Part shown: positions 16,547-26,379 of the stretch, piece by piece
Numbering within the stretch: the stretch's first letter is position 1
How the letters are laid out: each line of letters starts with the position of its first letter
Assembly: GCF_001590795.1 (NCBI RefSeq)
Contig: NZ_JXDL01000001.1
Coordinates: 2,460,834 to 2,514,702, forward strand
DNA from: Bradyrhizobium sp. AT1
GTDB taxonomy: Bacteria > Pseudomonadota > Alphaproteobacteria > Rhizobiales > Xanthobacteraceae
DNA length: 53,869 nt
Direction of reading: 5' to 3'
Position numbers and translations under genes: made by a program
The notes under the pieces: generated by a model
The model's database searches: none
Told to the model about the DNA's origin: nothing
What the model saw: only the letters and a program-made list of their open reading frames with translations

Positions 16547-17562
16547 GCGGACAGCGCTCCGACGCGTTCTGCCATCGAGACATCGGTCCTGATGCAGCGC
16601 ACGAAGTGCCCGGGTCCGACATCGACCATCGGTGGCAGCGCGGCGCGGCACTGATCGATCACGAGCGGGCATCGATCGGAGAAGGTGCAGCCGGACGGCA
16701 GATCGGCGAGCTCCGGGACGGTGCCCGAGATCGTCTTCAGCCGCGTCCCCTTGCGCGCGCCGAGCTTCGGCCGGGCGCGGAACAAACCTTGCGTGTAGGG
16801 ATGGCCCATGCGGCGGAAGACTTCGTCGGTCGGTCCGCTCTCGACGACGGTGCCGCCATACATCACCATCATGCGCTGCACGTTCTCGGCGATGACGCCG
16901 AGATCGTGCGAGATCAGAATCATCGACATGCCGCGCTCCTCGACCAGATCGGCGATCAGATCGAGGATCTGGCCCTGGATGGTGACGTCGAGCGCGGTGG
17001 TCGGCTCGTCCGCGATCAGCAAATCAGGCTCGCAGGCGAGCGCCATCGCGATGGTGATGCGCTGGCGCTGGCCACCGGAAAACTGGTGCGGATAGGCATC
17101 GACGCGCCGCGCCGGATCGGGCAGTCCGACGCGGTCGAGCAAGGCGATCGTTTCCTTGCGCGCCTGCGCCGCCGAGTATTTCTTGTGCCGACGCAGCGGC
17201 TCGGCGACCTGATCGCCGATCGTGTGCATCGGATTGAGCGCGGTCATCGGCTCCTGGAAGATCATGCTGATGCGGTTGCCGCGCAGGCGGCAATAATCCG
17301 CGTCCGGCAATCGCGCGAGCTCGTTGCCGTCGAGCTTGATGCTGCCCGAGACCATTGCGCTGTCGGGCAGCAGCCCCATCAGGGACATCGCGGTCACCGA
17401 CTTGCCGCAGCCGGACTCGCCGACGAGGCCGAGCGTCTCGCCGCGCTTGAGCGCAAAGCTGACGCCGCGCACGGCCTGCGCCGGCCCGCGGCTGGTGTTG
17501 AGGCGGACGCCGAGATTCGCAACCTCGATCAGCGGCATGTTGGAGCGCTCGGCCATCGTCAT
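16543..17562 (-). CDS. Dipeptide/oligopeptide ABC transporter ATP-binding protein (DppD/OppD type)
   Basis: The 339-residue ATPase has Walker A GESGCGKS (48-55), Q loop in FQEPMTALNPMHT, signature FSGGQRQR, Walker B LLIADEPTTALD and the H loop in ISHDLGVI. A C-terminal extension contains CTFSDRCPLVIDQC, the cysteine pattern of Opp/Dpp ATPases. The ATG at 17562 overlaps the permease stop by 4 bp (17559-17562). A second in-frame ATG at 17556 is possible. It pairs with the DppF-type subunit encoded next. Confidence 0.93.
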   Translation of the reverse strand: MTMAERSNMPLIEVANLGVRLNTSRGPAQAVRGVSFALKRGETLGLVGESGCGKSVTAMSLMGLLPDSAMVSGSIKLDGNELARLPDADYCRLRGNRISMIFQEPMTALNPMHTIGDQVAEPLRRHKKYSAAQARKETIALLDRVGLPDPARRVDAYPHQFSGGQRQRITIAMALACEPDLLIADEPTTALDVTIQGQILDLIADLVEERGMSMILISHDLGVIAENVQRMMVMYGGTVVESGPTDEVFRRMGHPYTQGLFRARPKLGARKGTRLKTISGTVPELADLPSGCTFSDRCPLVIDQCRAALPPMVDVGPGHFVRCIRTDVSMAERVGALSA

Positions 17563-18446
17563 CGCTCCCGCGCCAGTCTGGGATCGAGCAGGTCGCGCAA
17601 TCCGTCGCCGAGCAGATTGAGCCCGAGCACCGCGATGGCAATCGCAGCGCCCGGATAGACCGCGAGCATCGGCGACTGGAACAGCAGCGTCTGCGCATCG
17701 TTCAGCATCCGCCCCCAGGACGGCTGCGGCGGCTGCGTGCCAAGGCCAAGATAGGACAGCGCGGCTTCGGCGAGAATGGCGAGCGCGAACTGGATGGTGA
17801 CCTGCACGATCAGGATCGACAGGATGTTGGGCAGCACGTGCTCGATGGTGATACGGAATTTGCCCTTGCCCGCCGCGCGCGCGGCCAGCACGAATTCGCG
17901 CGCCCAGATCGCGTTGGCCGAGCCGCGCGTCAGCCGGGTCAAGGTTGGAACCTGGAAGATTCCGATCGCGACGATGGAGGTGACCATGCCCGGTCCTACC
18001 ACCGCGGCGAGCATGATCGCGGAGAGCACGGCCGGAAAGGCGAAGGTGAAGTCGGAAAAGCGCATGATGATCTCTTCGGTCCAGCCGCGCCGGGCCGACG
18101 CGATCAAGCCGAGCGTGACGCCGAAGCTGAGACCGATGCCGACCGCGATGACGCCGACCATGATGGTAGAGCGGGCGCCGGCGAGCAGCAGCGAGACGAT
18201 GTCGCGGCCAAAGGAATCGGTGCCGAGCCAGTGCGCTGCCGAGGGCGGCCGGAGTTTGGAGGCGATGTCGATCTCGTAGGGCGACCACGGCGTCCAGACC
18301 AGCGACAACAGCGCCGACGCCAGCACCAGAACGCTCAGCGATCCGCCCAGTACGAAACTGCGGTGGCGCAGCGCGCGGCCCCAGAAGGTCTTGGCCGGCA
18401 GACGGCGCGCCGCAACCGGGGCATCAATGGTGACAGGCGCGCTCAC
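17559..18446 (-). CDS. Dipeptide-type ABC transporter permease (DppC type), GTG start
   Basis: The 295-residue inner-membrane permease begins at GTG 18446, overlapping the upstream permease stop as GTGA. The N-terminus has a cytoplasmic lead, a first TM (SFVLGGSLSVLVLASALLSLVW) and the characteristic HWLGTDSFGRDIVSLLLAGARST. The EAA loop is ARAAGKGKFRITIEHVLPNI. About six TM segments are visible. The much longer open frame to 19409 is a shadow of the DppB gene. It forms the heteromeric channel with the DppB homologue. Confidence 0.92.
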   Translation of the reverse strand: MSAPVTIDAPVAARRLPAKTFWGRALRHRSFVLGGSLSVLVLASALLSLVWTPWSPYEIDIASKLRPPSAAHWLGTDSFGRDIVSLLLAGARSTIMVGVIAVGIGLSFGVTLGLIASARRGWTEEIIMRFSDFTFAFPAVLSAIMLAAVVGPGMVTSIVAIGIFQVPTLTRLTRGSANAIWAREFVLAARAAGKGKFRITIEHVLPNILSILIVQVTIQFALAILAEAALSYLGLGTQPPQPSWGRMLNDAQTLLFQSPMLAVYPGAAIAIAVLGLNLLGDGLRDLLDPRLARER

Positions 18447-19393
18447 AGGTCGTGAACCTTGATGCGAGGATCGATGAAGGCATAGAGCACGTCGACCACG
18501 AAATTGACGATGACGACCATGGTGGCGAGCAGCATCACGCAGTTGCGCACCACGATCAGGTCGCGGTTGGCGATCGACTGGAAGATCAGGCGGCCAAGGC
18601 CCGGCAGGTAGAACACGTTCTCGATCACGATGGTGCCGGCAAGCAGATTGGCGAATTGCAGGCCCATCACCGTCATGACAGGGATCATGGCATTGCGCAG
18701 CACGTGGCTCCACAGCACCTCGCGCTTGCCGAGCCCTTTTGCGCGCGCGGTCCGGACGAAGTCTTCGCGCAGCACTTCCAGCACGGCGGAGCGCGTGACG
18801 CGGGCGAGGATCGCGGCCTGCACGACCGCGAGCGAAATTGCCGGCAGCAGCAGCGACTTGATGCCGAGCCAGATGCCGTCCTCCCAGCCGGCAAAGCCAC
18901 CCGCCGAGAGCCATTGCAGTCGCACCGCGAACAGAAGCACCAGCAGGATGGCGAACCAGAAATTCGGCAGCGCGATGCCGATTTGCGTCAACGACATCAC
19001 GCCGACGTCGCCGAGCTTGTTGTGGTTGGCGGCGGTATAGATGCCGGCCGAGAGCGCCAGCGTCACCGTGATCGTCATGGCCATGATGGCGAGCGGAAAC
19101 GTCAGCACCATCCGCTCCGCGATCAGGCTGGCGACCGACGTGCCGTAGACATAGGAGTTGCCGAGATCGCCGGAGAGAAGCCCCCTGATCCACTGCAGAT
19201 AACGAACCGCCAGCGGCTGGTCGAGCCCGAGCTTGACCGTGAGCGCGCGGACCGCGTCCGGCGAGGCATCGGCGCCCATCAGCATCTGCGCGGCATTGCC
19301 GGGAAGCGCGTCGAGCACCAGGAAGATGATCAGCGAGGCGCCGACCAGCGTCGCCAGCAAGGTCACCAGACGTCGGAGGACAAATACGCTCAT
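18443..19393 (-). CDS. Dipeptide-type ABC transporter permease (DppB type)
   Basis: The 316-residue inner-membrane permease starts MSVFVLRRLVTLLATLVGASLIIFLVL, the standard DppB/OppB N-terminal TM. It continues with a large periplasmic region (LGLDQPLAVRYLQWIRGLLSGDLGNSY) and the EAA loop TARAKGLGKREVLWSHVLRNAM. The ATG at 19393 overlaps the stop of a 25-codon ORF (19390-19467) by 4 bp. It is the first gene of the B-C-D-F-A transporter series, and every junction as far as F is a 4-bp overlap. Confidence 0.93.
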   Translation of the reverse strand: MSVFVLRRLVTLLATLVGASLIIFLVLDALPGNAAQMLMGADASPDAVRALTVKLGLDQPLAVRYLQWIRGLLSGDLGNSYVYGTSVASLIAERMVLTFPLAIMAMTITVTLALSAGIYTAANHNKLGDVGVMSLTQIGIALPNFWFAILLVLLFAVRLQWLSAGGFAGWEDGIWLGIKSLLLPAISLAVVQAAILARVTRSAVLEVLREDFVRTARAKGLGKREVLWSHVLRNAMIPVMTVMGLQFANLLAGTIVIENVFYLPGLGRLIFQSIANRDLIVVRNCVMLLATMVVIVNFVVDVLYAFIDPRIKVHDL

Positions 19394-19467
19394 GCGCGCT
19401 CGGGCTCAAAGCTCAGCTGCGGCACGATCAACATGTCCGGGCGGCCGAGGCAAGCCCTTTGCTGCAT
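19390..19467 (-). CDS. Possible 25-residue coupling ORF between amidase and dppB
   Basis: Between the amidase stop (19478) and the permease start lies an ORF reading MQQRACLGRPDM then LIVPQLSFEPERA. AGGAG lies just upstream (six bases before ATG 19467; an alternative ATG at 19473 is too close to it). Its TGA overlaps the permease ATG exactly as ATGA, the same coupling used by the other genes in this operon. The peptide has no hydrophobic segment. It could be a genuine micro-gene, a device to bring ribosomes to dppB, or the remnant of a longer gene. No homologue is recalled. Confidence 0.45.
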   Translation of the reverse strand: MQQRACLGRPDMLIVPQLSFEPERA

Positions 19468-19477
19468 GTCCATCTCC

Positions 19478-20899
19478 TCAGGCCGGCCGGCGGGACAGAA
19501 GGTCGGCGGAAGCCTCGAACAGTGCGCTGACGCGCAGCAATTCTGCATCGGCACGGAAGCGGCCGACGAGCTGGAGCCCGATCGGCAGGCCGTCGCGGCC
19601 GAAACCCGAGGGCAGGCTGATCGCGGGATGGCCGGTCATGTTGAACGGCATGGTCCAGGGGAACCAGTTCGGCCGGACGCTGCCGAAATGCCGACCATCG
19701 ATCTCGATGCTGCCGAACAGATCCTGCTCGATCGGCAGCGCGGTGCGCGTGAGGGTCGGCATCGCCAAGCAATGCCCGCGGACAAGCAGCGATTGCACCC
19801 GGCGGAACAGCGCGGTGCGCGCGAACATCGCCTCCTGGTAGTCGACGCCGCTGACTTCGGTGGCGAGCGCGAGCTGTTTGAGGAAAGCCTCGCTCAGCTC
19901 GTCCTTGTGCTCAGCCGCAAGCTTTGCAAAGCGCGTGCGCCAGACTGTGTGGTTGATGGCACGCCAGATCGGCTCGATGTCGAAGCCCTCGCCGGAAAAT
20001 TCCTCGAGCTCGGCGCCAAGACTGGCCAGCCGGTCGAGGCTCGCCTTGAAATTGGCGGCGACGTCCGCGGACACCGGACGGCCCGGCGGCGTCAGGCAGT
20101 ACAGGATCCGCTGACCGCGCAGATCGCCGCGCGCGGCAGTCGTACCGACGAAATCAGGCACGGGCACGCCGATCGACCAGGGATCGCAGGCGTCCCCGCC
20201 CGCCATGGCCTGCATCATCAGCGCGGTATCGGCCACGGTACGCGTGGTCGGCGTGACATAGGTCTGGTTGCCGAACACGTCCAGCGCCTGACTGTGCGGG
20301 ATCACGCCGTTGCTCTGCTTCAAGCCCACAACGCCGTTGCAGGCGGCGGGAATACGGGTCGAGCCGCCGCCATCGGTCGCGATCGCCAGCGGCGCGATGC
20401 CGCTCGCCACCGCCACCGCCGCGCCGCCGCTGGAGCCGCCGGAGGAACGCTCGGCGCTCCAGGCATTGCGGGTGCGGCCGAACAAAGGTGAATCCGTCAG
20501 GCACTTGCTGCCGAATTCCGGCGTCGTGGTCTTGCCGATCAGGATCGCGCCCGCGCTGCGCAGCCGCACGACCGCCACGGCGTCCTCTGTCGGCACATTG
20601 TCCTTGTAGGGAACGGCGCCGAAGGTGGTCTTGACGCCGCCGGTGTTGACGATGTCCTTGACGGTGACGGGGATGCCCTGCAGCAGGCCGAGCGGCTCGC
20701 CGGCCATGACCTTGCGCTCCGCCGCGCGCGCCTGCGCCATCGCCTCGTCGCCGCAGATCGTGATGAAGCAGTTCAATTCGCCCTGTAGCGCCTCGGCGCG
20801 GGCGAGCACGGCGCGGGTGAGCTCGACCGGCGAAATCCGCTTTCCGGCGATGAGGCCGCGCAGCTCGGTTGCGGACAACAGACAGGGATCGCCGTTCAT
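19478..20899 (-). CDS. Amidase signature family protein, proximal to the peptide importer
   Basis: This 473-residue amidase has Lys81 (VTVKDIV), cis-Ser156 (GGSSGG) and nucleophile Ser180 (TDGGGSTRIPA) at the canonical spacing. The motif DGGGSTRIPA is the conserved active-site block of bacterial amidases, including GatA-related enzymes. The start is taken as ATG 20899 because GGAG lies upstream, although spacing is long (about 12 nt); ATG 20932 is an alternative. It heads the transcription unit that includes the dipeptide-type importer, and a divergent LysR gene starts about 120 bp away. The likely role is cleavage of an imported amide or N-acyl compound in the cytoplasm; the substrate is unknown. 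Confidence 0.9.
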   Translation of the reverse strand: MNGDPCLLSATELRGLIAGKRISPVELTRAVLARAEALQGELNCFITICGDEAMAQARAAERKVMAGEPLGLLQGIPVTVKDIVNTGGVKTTFGAVPYKDNVPTEDAVAVVRLRSAGAILIGKTTTPEFGSKCLTDSPLFGRTRNAWSAERSSGGSSGGAAVAVASGIAPLAIATDGGGSTRIPAACNGVVGLKQSNGVIPHSQALDVFGNQTYVTPTTRTVADTALMMQAMAGGDACDPWSIGVPVPDFVGTTAARGDLRGQRILYCLTPPGRPVSADVAANFKASLDRLASLGAELEEFSGEGFDIEPIWRAINHTVWRTRFAKLAAEHKDELSEAFLKQLALATEVSGVDYQEAMFARTALFRRVQSLLVRGHCLAMPTLTRTALPIEQDLFGSIEIDGRHFGSVRPNWFPWTMPFNMTGHPAISLPSGFGRDGLPIGLQLVGRFRADAELLRVSALFEASADLLSRRPA

Positions 20900-20986
20900 C
20901 GTCACATCACGCTCCGAAGCACGGGCCGCCATTGGCCCGAGGACATTGACAGCGAGAATGACAGTTTTGTTAACTCGCCGTCCAAT

Positions 20987-21000
20987 ACGATTTTGATCGT
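20987..21000. promoter_or_regulatory. Palindrome in the LysR / amidase divergent promoter
   Basis: ACGAT-TTTG-ATCGT is a perfect 5-bp-arm inverted repeat placed 20 bp before the LysR ATG and about 88 bp before the amidase start. It is the only clear palindrome in the divergent region and therefore a candidate LysR operator. A TTGACA at 20946 has only a weak -10 partner. Confidence 0.45.
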
Positions 21001-21019
21001 CAACCCATATATTTTCGGT

Positions 21020-21913
21020 ATGCCAATGGATCTTCGTCGACTCCGCTATTTCGTCGCCGTCGCCGAGGCGCGCAGCATCGGCAAGGCCGCCGAGCGGCTG
21101 CGGATGGCGCAGCCTCCGCTGTCCGTCCAGATCCGCAAGCTCGAGGCCGAGATCGGCGCGCCGCTGTTCCGCCGCGGCACCCGCGGCATGGACCTGACCG
21201 AGGCGGGCCAGGCGCTGCTATCACGCGCGAGCGAGGCACTGGCGCTGGCCGTCGACGGCGCCGAAGCCGCCCGCGCGGTTGCCGCCGGCAAGCGCGGGCG
21301 GCTCTCGGTCGGCTACATGTTCGTGCTGGCAAATGCGATCCTGCCGCGGCTGATCCCCGAGCTGCGCCGCTCGGTTCCCGGCGTCGACCTGGAGTTCGCT
21401 GAGCTCAGCGCCTCGACGCGCGAGGCCCGGGTGCTCGACCGCAGCGTCACGGTCGCGCTGTGCATGCCGGCCATCAACCATCCCGAGATCCAGGTGGCGC
21501 GGATCGGCGCGCAACGCTTCATGCTGGCGATGCCGACGAGCTCGCCCCTCGCCCGCCTGGGCTCCGTGCCGATGGCCCGGCTGCACGGCCGTCCGCTGAT
21601 CGCGCTGCCGCATCCGGATCACGGTCCCGCATCGTCCGCCGTGGTCCCGCTGCTGCGCCGGCACCAAGTGGTGATGCCGATCGCGAGCCGGGTGGAGACG
21701 GTGCATTCGGCGATGAGCCTGGTTCTGGCCGGCGAAGGTCTCGCCATCCTGCCGGCCTGCGCGCAGCTCGGCGCGCCACGCGGCATCGTGTTCAGGCCGC
21801 TGCGCGATGCTACCGACTCCCTCGATATCGCGGTCTGCTGGCGGCGGGATTCCCAGAGCCCGCTGATCGGAACCTTCATCAAATGCGCCGAGAAGGCCGT
21901 CGCTCGGATGTGA
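21020..21913 (+). CDS. LysR-family transcriptional regulator of the amidase/peptide-importer operon
   Basis: The 297-residue regulator has the LysR HTH (LRRLRYFVAVAEARSIGKAAERLRMAQPPLSVQIRKLEAEIGAPLFRRGTRG) and an effector domain with GYMFVLANAILPRLIPELRR. The ATG at 21020 (or 21026) is preferred over the TTG at 20993, because the family starts MDLRRLRYF. It is divergent from the amidase-importer operon, so it is the likely activator, with the imported or hydrolysed compound as effector. Its stop lies only 7 bp from the stop of the convergent PfkB kinase gene. Confidence 0.91.
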   Translation: MPMDLRRLRYFVAVAEARSIGKAAERLRMAQPPLSVQIRKLEAEIGAPLFRRGTRGMDLTEAGQALLSRASEALALAVDGAEAARAVAAGKRGRLSVGYMFVLANAILPRLIPELRRSVPGVDLEFAELSASTREARVLDRSVTVALCMPAINHPEIQVARIGAQRFMLAMPTSSPLARLGSVPMARLHGRPLIALPHPDHGPASSAVVPLLRRHQVVMPIASRVETVHSAMSLVLAGEGLAILPACAQLGAPRGIVFRPLRDATDSLDIAVCWRRDSQSPLIGTFIKCAEKAVARM

Positions 21914-21920
21914 GGCGGCG

Positions 21921-22856
21921 CTACCAGCTCCAATTGACCTCATGGCTCCAGGGCGGATCAGCGCCCGGGCGGGTGCAGGTCAGGCCGGCGCAATTGGCGG
22001 CAAAGGACAGCGCGCGGCGGAGCTCGTCGGCGCTGATCTCCTTGAGCCGCTCGCGCGCAAGGCGTTGCTGCTTGTGCAGGGCGAACAGCAGCGCGGCCTG
22101 AAAGCTGTCGCCTGCGCCGATGGTGTCGGCGACCTCGATCTTCGGCGCGGTAACCTCGATCTGCCCCGCCCCCGCATGCCACGCGACGGCGCCGTTGTTG
22201 CCGCGGGTGATGACGACGAGCCTCGTGCCCTGCCCGAGCAAGACGCTCGCACGCTGCTGATACGGCTCGTCGCCGAAGAGATAGGCGAAGTCGACGTCCG
22301 ACATCTTGACGAGATCGGCCTGGTTCGCGAACTCGGCCATACGCGCCAGATAAGCCGGCTTGTCCTTGACCAGGTTCGGACGGCAGTTCGGATCGAAGGA
22401 GATCGTCGAGGACGCGCGCGCATCCGTAATCAGCGCTTTGGTCTCGGCCGCGCCCTGATCGTTGACCAGCGTGGTCGAGCCGACATGGAGCGCCTCAACC
22501 TCCGCAAACGAAATTGTCCCGCGCCGGTAGACCCAGCTCCGCGTCGCGGTCTCGGCATCATAGAAGGCGTAGTGCGACTCACCGGCGACCATGCGGACGA
22601 AGGCGAGCGTGGTCTGGCGATCGCTGCGGGTGGCAAGGCTGAGGTCGACATGCGAGGCGGCGGCGTGGTCGGCGATCATGCGCCCGAACAGGTCGCTCGA
22701 GATGCCGCCGACAAATGCGGTCGGCGCGCCGAGCCGCGCCATGCCGACCGCGACATTGAGGCAGGAGCCGCCGACCGCCGGCATCACCGCCTCGCGCCCG
22801 TCGGCGTTTTGCGTCGGCACGAAATCGATCAGCGCATCACCGCAGGCAATCAGCAT
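21921..22856 (-). CDS. PfkB-family sugar kinase, probable fructokinase
   Basis: This 311-residue kinase starts with the family opening LIACGDALIDFVP, then GGSCLNVAVGMARLG (sugar-binding GG switch) and ends with the signature DTIGAGDSFQAALL, catalytic base Asp250. Length and motifs match bacterial fructokinases. ATG 22856 is favoured because AAGGA lies 9 nt upstream; TTG 22865 would overlap the previous stop. It is last in the polyol operon. With a polyol dehydrogenase upstream it would phosphorylate fructose made from sorbitol or mannitol, which is inference from context. Confidence 0.87.
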   Translation of the reverse strand: MLIACGDALIDFVPTQNADGREAVMPAVGGSCLNVAVGMARLGAPTAFVGGISSDLFGRMIADHAAASHVDLSLATRSDRQTTLAFVRMVAGESHYAFYDAETATRSWVYRRGTISFAEVEALHVGSTTLVNDQGAAETKALITDARASSTISFDPNCRPNLVKDKPAYLARMAEFANQADLVKMSDVDFAYLFGDEPYQQRASVLLGQGTRLVVITRGNNGAVAWHAGAGQIEVTAPKIEVADTIGAGDSFQAALLFALHKQQRLARERLKEISADELRRALSFAANCAGLTCTRPGADPPWSHEVNWSW

Positions 22857-22861
22857 GGGCT

Positions 22862-24508
22862 TCAATCCTTCGCGATGTCGCGCATCGCGGCGCGGCTGCC
22901 GCGGTCGACGTCGCGCAGCAGCTTGTAGACCGCGCGCTTGCGCGTGTGAAACGCCGCCATGTCGGGCGCGGTCCGCTCGCTCTTCGGTCCCAGCGCCGAC
23001 ATCTTCGCCATGGTCTCGCCGATCGAGGCATAAGCGCCGCCGGCCACCGCGCCAAGCATCGCCGCCCCCAGCAGCACCGGCTCCCTGGTCTGGGGCAGCG
23101 CGACGGTGAGGCCCGTCGTATCCGCCATGATCTGCCGCACCAGCGGGCTTCGACTGGCGCCGCCGCCCATGATCATGATGCTGGAGCGCACGCCATGCGC
23201 GGCGAAGGCCTCGATCACCTCAGCGAGCCCATAAGCGAGCCCGCACAGGCCGGCGACGAACAGCCGCTCCATCGAGGCGATGTCGGTGTCGAGATCGAGC
23301 CCCGCGATCACCGCACGCGTATCGGGATCGGCGTAGGGCGATCGGTTGCCGATGAATTCAGGGAGCACATGGACGTCGCGGGCGAGCAGCGCGGCGCGGC
23401 TGGCACTGCCCGCGCGCGCGATGATGCGACTTTCGAGGAAGTCGATGAGCTCGAGACCCTCGTTGCGCGCCGCCGCACTCGCCTCGGCATGACCCGGATG
23501 CGACTTGAGGAGATGGTCGATCGCCGCGCCCGCGGCAGACTGGCCGCCCTCGTTGAGCCAGAAGTCCGGGACCATGCCGGAGTAATAAGGCCCCCACACG
23601 CCGGGCACGAAGCACGGCTCGCGGGTCGTCGCCATGATGCAGGCCGACGTTCCCATGATGTAGGCGAGCCGGTCGCAGACATCGCTCGCCCCGCCCGCGC
23701 CGTCGCGCCCGCCGATCGCACCGATGCCGCCGGCATGGGCGTCGATCAGCGAGGCACCGACCGGTATACCCGGCGACAGGCCAAGCTCGGCCGCAGCCGC
23801 GCGGGCGAGACCGGTGCCGAGCCGCGTGCCGGGAGCAACGATCTCGGTGCCGATGCGGACGTAGTTCTCGTTGACGAAATCCGACAGGCCGATGCGCTTG
23901 AAGAACTGCGCGCTCCAGCCGCCGCCGTCATGGGCGAGATAGTTCCATTTGCAGGTGACGGTGCAGGTCGAGCGCTGCAGCGAGCCGGTCGCGCGCCAGG
24001 TCAGATAATCCGCGAGATCGAAGAAGTGGCCGGCGGCGTCAAAGCTCGCACGAAGGTGCCGCTTGAGCCATAACAGCTTCGGCATCTCCATCTCGGGCGA
24101 GATCGAGCCGCCGACATAGCGCAATACGGCATCCTCGGTTTCGTTGATCAGCCGCGCCTCGGCAATGGCACGATGGTCCATCCAAACGATGACATTGCGT
24201 TGCCCGTCGCCGGACGCGCTGACGGTGAGCGGCTCGCCCTGCCTGTCGAGGACGACCAGAGAACAGGTGGCATCAAAGCCGATGCCGCCGACGCTATCAG
24301 GTGCGATGGCGGCTTCCGCCATCGCCGCTCTCACCGAAGTTACGCAGGCGTCCCAGATGTCCTGCGAAGACTGCTCGACGATATCGCCGGGCTCGTGCCA
24401 GATTCGGATCGGATGCCGCGCGGTCGCAAGCAGGGTTCCGGCCTCGTCAAACACCCCTGCCCGCGTGCTCGTGGTCCCCACGTCGACGCCGATATACGCT
24501 CGCGGCAT
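22862..24508 (-). CDS. FGGY-family pentulose kinase, probable D-ribulokinase
   Basis: This 548-residue kinase has the N-terminal phosphate-binding motif YIGVDVGTTSTRAGVFD, the WMDHRA segment, GASLIDAHAGGIGAIGG, and the C-terminal adenosine site MIMGGGASRSPLVRQIMAD. The combination WMDHRA with IDAHAGG and CKWNYL is that of the FGGY/YDR109c ribulokinase clade, as distinct from xylulokinase (XylB) or glycerol kinase. The reaction would be D-ribulose + ATP to D-ribulose 5-phosphate. In the polyol operon this accounts for ribulose formed from ribitol or D-arabitol. The clade call is from motif memory; L-ribulose or another ketose remains possible. Confidence 0.82.
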   Translation of the reverse strand: MPRAYIGVDVGTTSTRAGVFDEAGTLLATARHPIRIWHEPGDIVEQSSQDIWDACVTSVRAAMAEAAIAPDSVGGIGFDATCSLVVLDRQGEPLTVSASGDGQRNVIVWMDHRAIAEARLINETEDAVLRYVGGSISPEMEMPKLLWLKRHLRASFDAAGHFFDLADYLTWRATGSLQRSTCTVTCKWNYLAHDGGGWSAQFFKRIGLSDFVNENYVRIGTEIVAPGTRLGTGLARAAAAELGLSPGIPVGASLIDAHAGGIGAIGGRDGAGGASDVCDRLAYIMGTSACIMATTREPCFVPGVWGPYYSGMVPDFWLNEGGQSAAGAAIDHLLKSHPGHAEASAAARNEGLELIDFLESRIIARAGSASRAALLARDVHVLPEFIGNRSPYADPDTRAVIAGLDLDTDIASMERLFVAGLCGLAYGLAEVIEAFAAHGVRSSIMIMGGGASRSPLVRQIMADTTGLTVALPQTREPVLLGAAMLGAVAGGAYASIGETMAKMSALGPKSERTAPDMAAFHTRKRAVYKLLRDVDRGSRAAMRDIAKD

Positions 24509-24541
24509 TGTCGCTCCAGCTTCGTCAGTTTTGACGCAAGC

Positions 24542-25315
24542 CTACCAGCAAGTGTAGCCGCCATCCACCAGCACGATGCTGCCGGTCATCAGGCTCGCGG
24601 CCTCCGAGGAGAGGAACAGCACGACGGAGGCGATCTCCTCGACCTGCCCCATCCGCGCCATCGGAGTTCCACCGATCCAGGCGTCGTACATTTTGGCATT
24701 GCTCTTCACGAAAGCGTTGAGTGGCGTCTCGATATAGGTCGGCGCCACCGCATTGACGCGGATGCCGCGCGCGCCCCATTCGGCGGCCAGTGACTTGGTG
24801 AGATGATGCACCCCGGCCTTGGAGGCGTTGTAGAAGCACTGCTCCTGCGGCTTGTTGACGATGAAGCCGGACATCGAGCCGACATTGACGATGGCGCCGC
24901 TCTTGGCCTTCAACATGTGCTTGCCGAATTCGCGGCAGCACCAGAAGGTGCCGTTGAGATTGACGTCGATCACATTGAGCCAGTGCTCGTCGGTGACGGT
25001 CTCCGCCGGGGTTTCGCTGCGGGCGATGCCGGCATTGTTGACGAGGATGTCGACCTTGCCATGGCGGGCGACGAGGTCGTTCGCGACCTCCGCCACGCGC
25101 TTGGTGTCGGTCACGTCCATGATCGCCGTTTCGATGTCAAAGCCCTTCGCCTTCAGGCTGGCTTTCGCGCTGTCCGCGACCTTGCCGTCGCGGTCACCGA
25201 TGATGACCCTGGCGCCGGCTTCGGCCAACGCCTCCGCGCAGCCAAGGCCAATGCCCTGCCCGCCGCCGGTGATGAACGCCGTCTTGCCGTTGAGCTTGAA
25301 TTTTTCCAGGTACAT
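24542..25315 (-). CDS. SDR-family polyol dehydrogenase (galactitol/sorbitol dehydrogenase-like)
   Basis: This 257-residue SDR has TGGGQGIG cofactor loop (16-23), Asp41 after beta-2 (NAD preference), NNAG (93-96), and catalytic Ser147, Tyr162 and Lys166. The segment VNVGSMSGFIVNKPQ and the ending VDGGYTCW closely resemble Rhodobacter galactitol dehydrogenase and related polyol dehydrogenases. The enzyme should oxidise a hexitol or pentitol to a ketose with NAD+. Its place between the importer ATPase and two ketose kinases supports that role. GGAAAG precedes the ATG. Exact polyol specificity cannot be read. Confidence 0.86.
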   Translation of the reverse strand: MYLEKFKLNGKTAFITGGGQGIGLGCAEALAEAGARVIIGDRDGKVADSAKASLKAKGFDIETAIMDVTDTKRVAEVANDLVARHGKVDILVNNAGIARSETPAETVTDEHWLNVIDVNLNGTFWCCREFGKHMLKAKSGAIVNVGSMSGFIVNKPQEQCFYNASKAGVHHLTKSLAAEWGARGIRVNAVAPTYIETPLNAFVKSNAKMYDAWIGGTPMARMGQVEEIASVVLFLSSEAASLMTGSIVLVDGGYTCW

Positions 25316-25356
25316 GGTGGTCTTTCCGTTTCTCTGCCGTCTCTTGCCGTCTCTTG

Positions 25357-26364
<1,008 letters not shown>

Positions 26365-26379
26365 GATCCGGCAGCCCCT

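Noticed and set aside
16547..16672. N-terminal extension of the DppF-type ATPase
   Set aside because: It is arginine-rich and overlaps the DppD gene; ATG 16546 has the ATGA coupling.
18452..20491. 679-codon antisense ORF across dppB and the amidase
   Set aside because: It is a shadow ORF spanning two real genes, rich in Gln/Arg/Asp and without motifs.
20946..20975. TTGACA-N18-TTAACT as a LysR promoter
   Set aside because: The -10 half matches only three of six consensus bases, so it is too weak to annotate.
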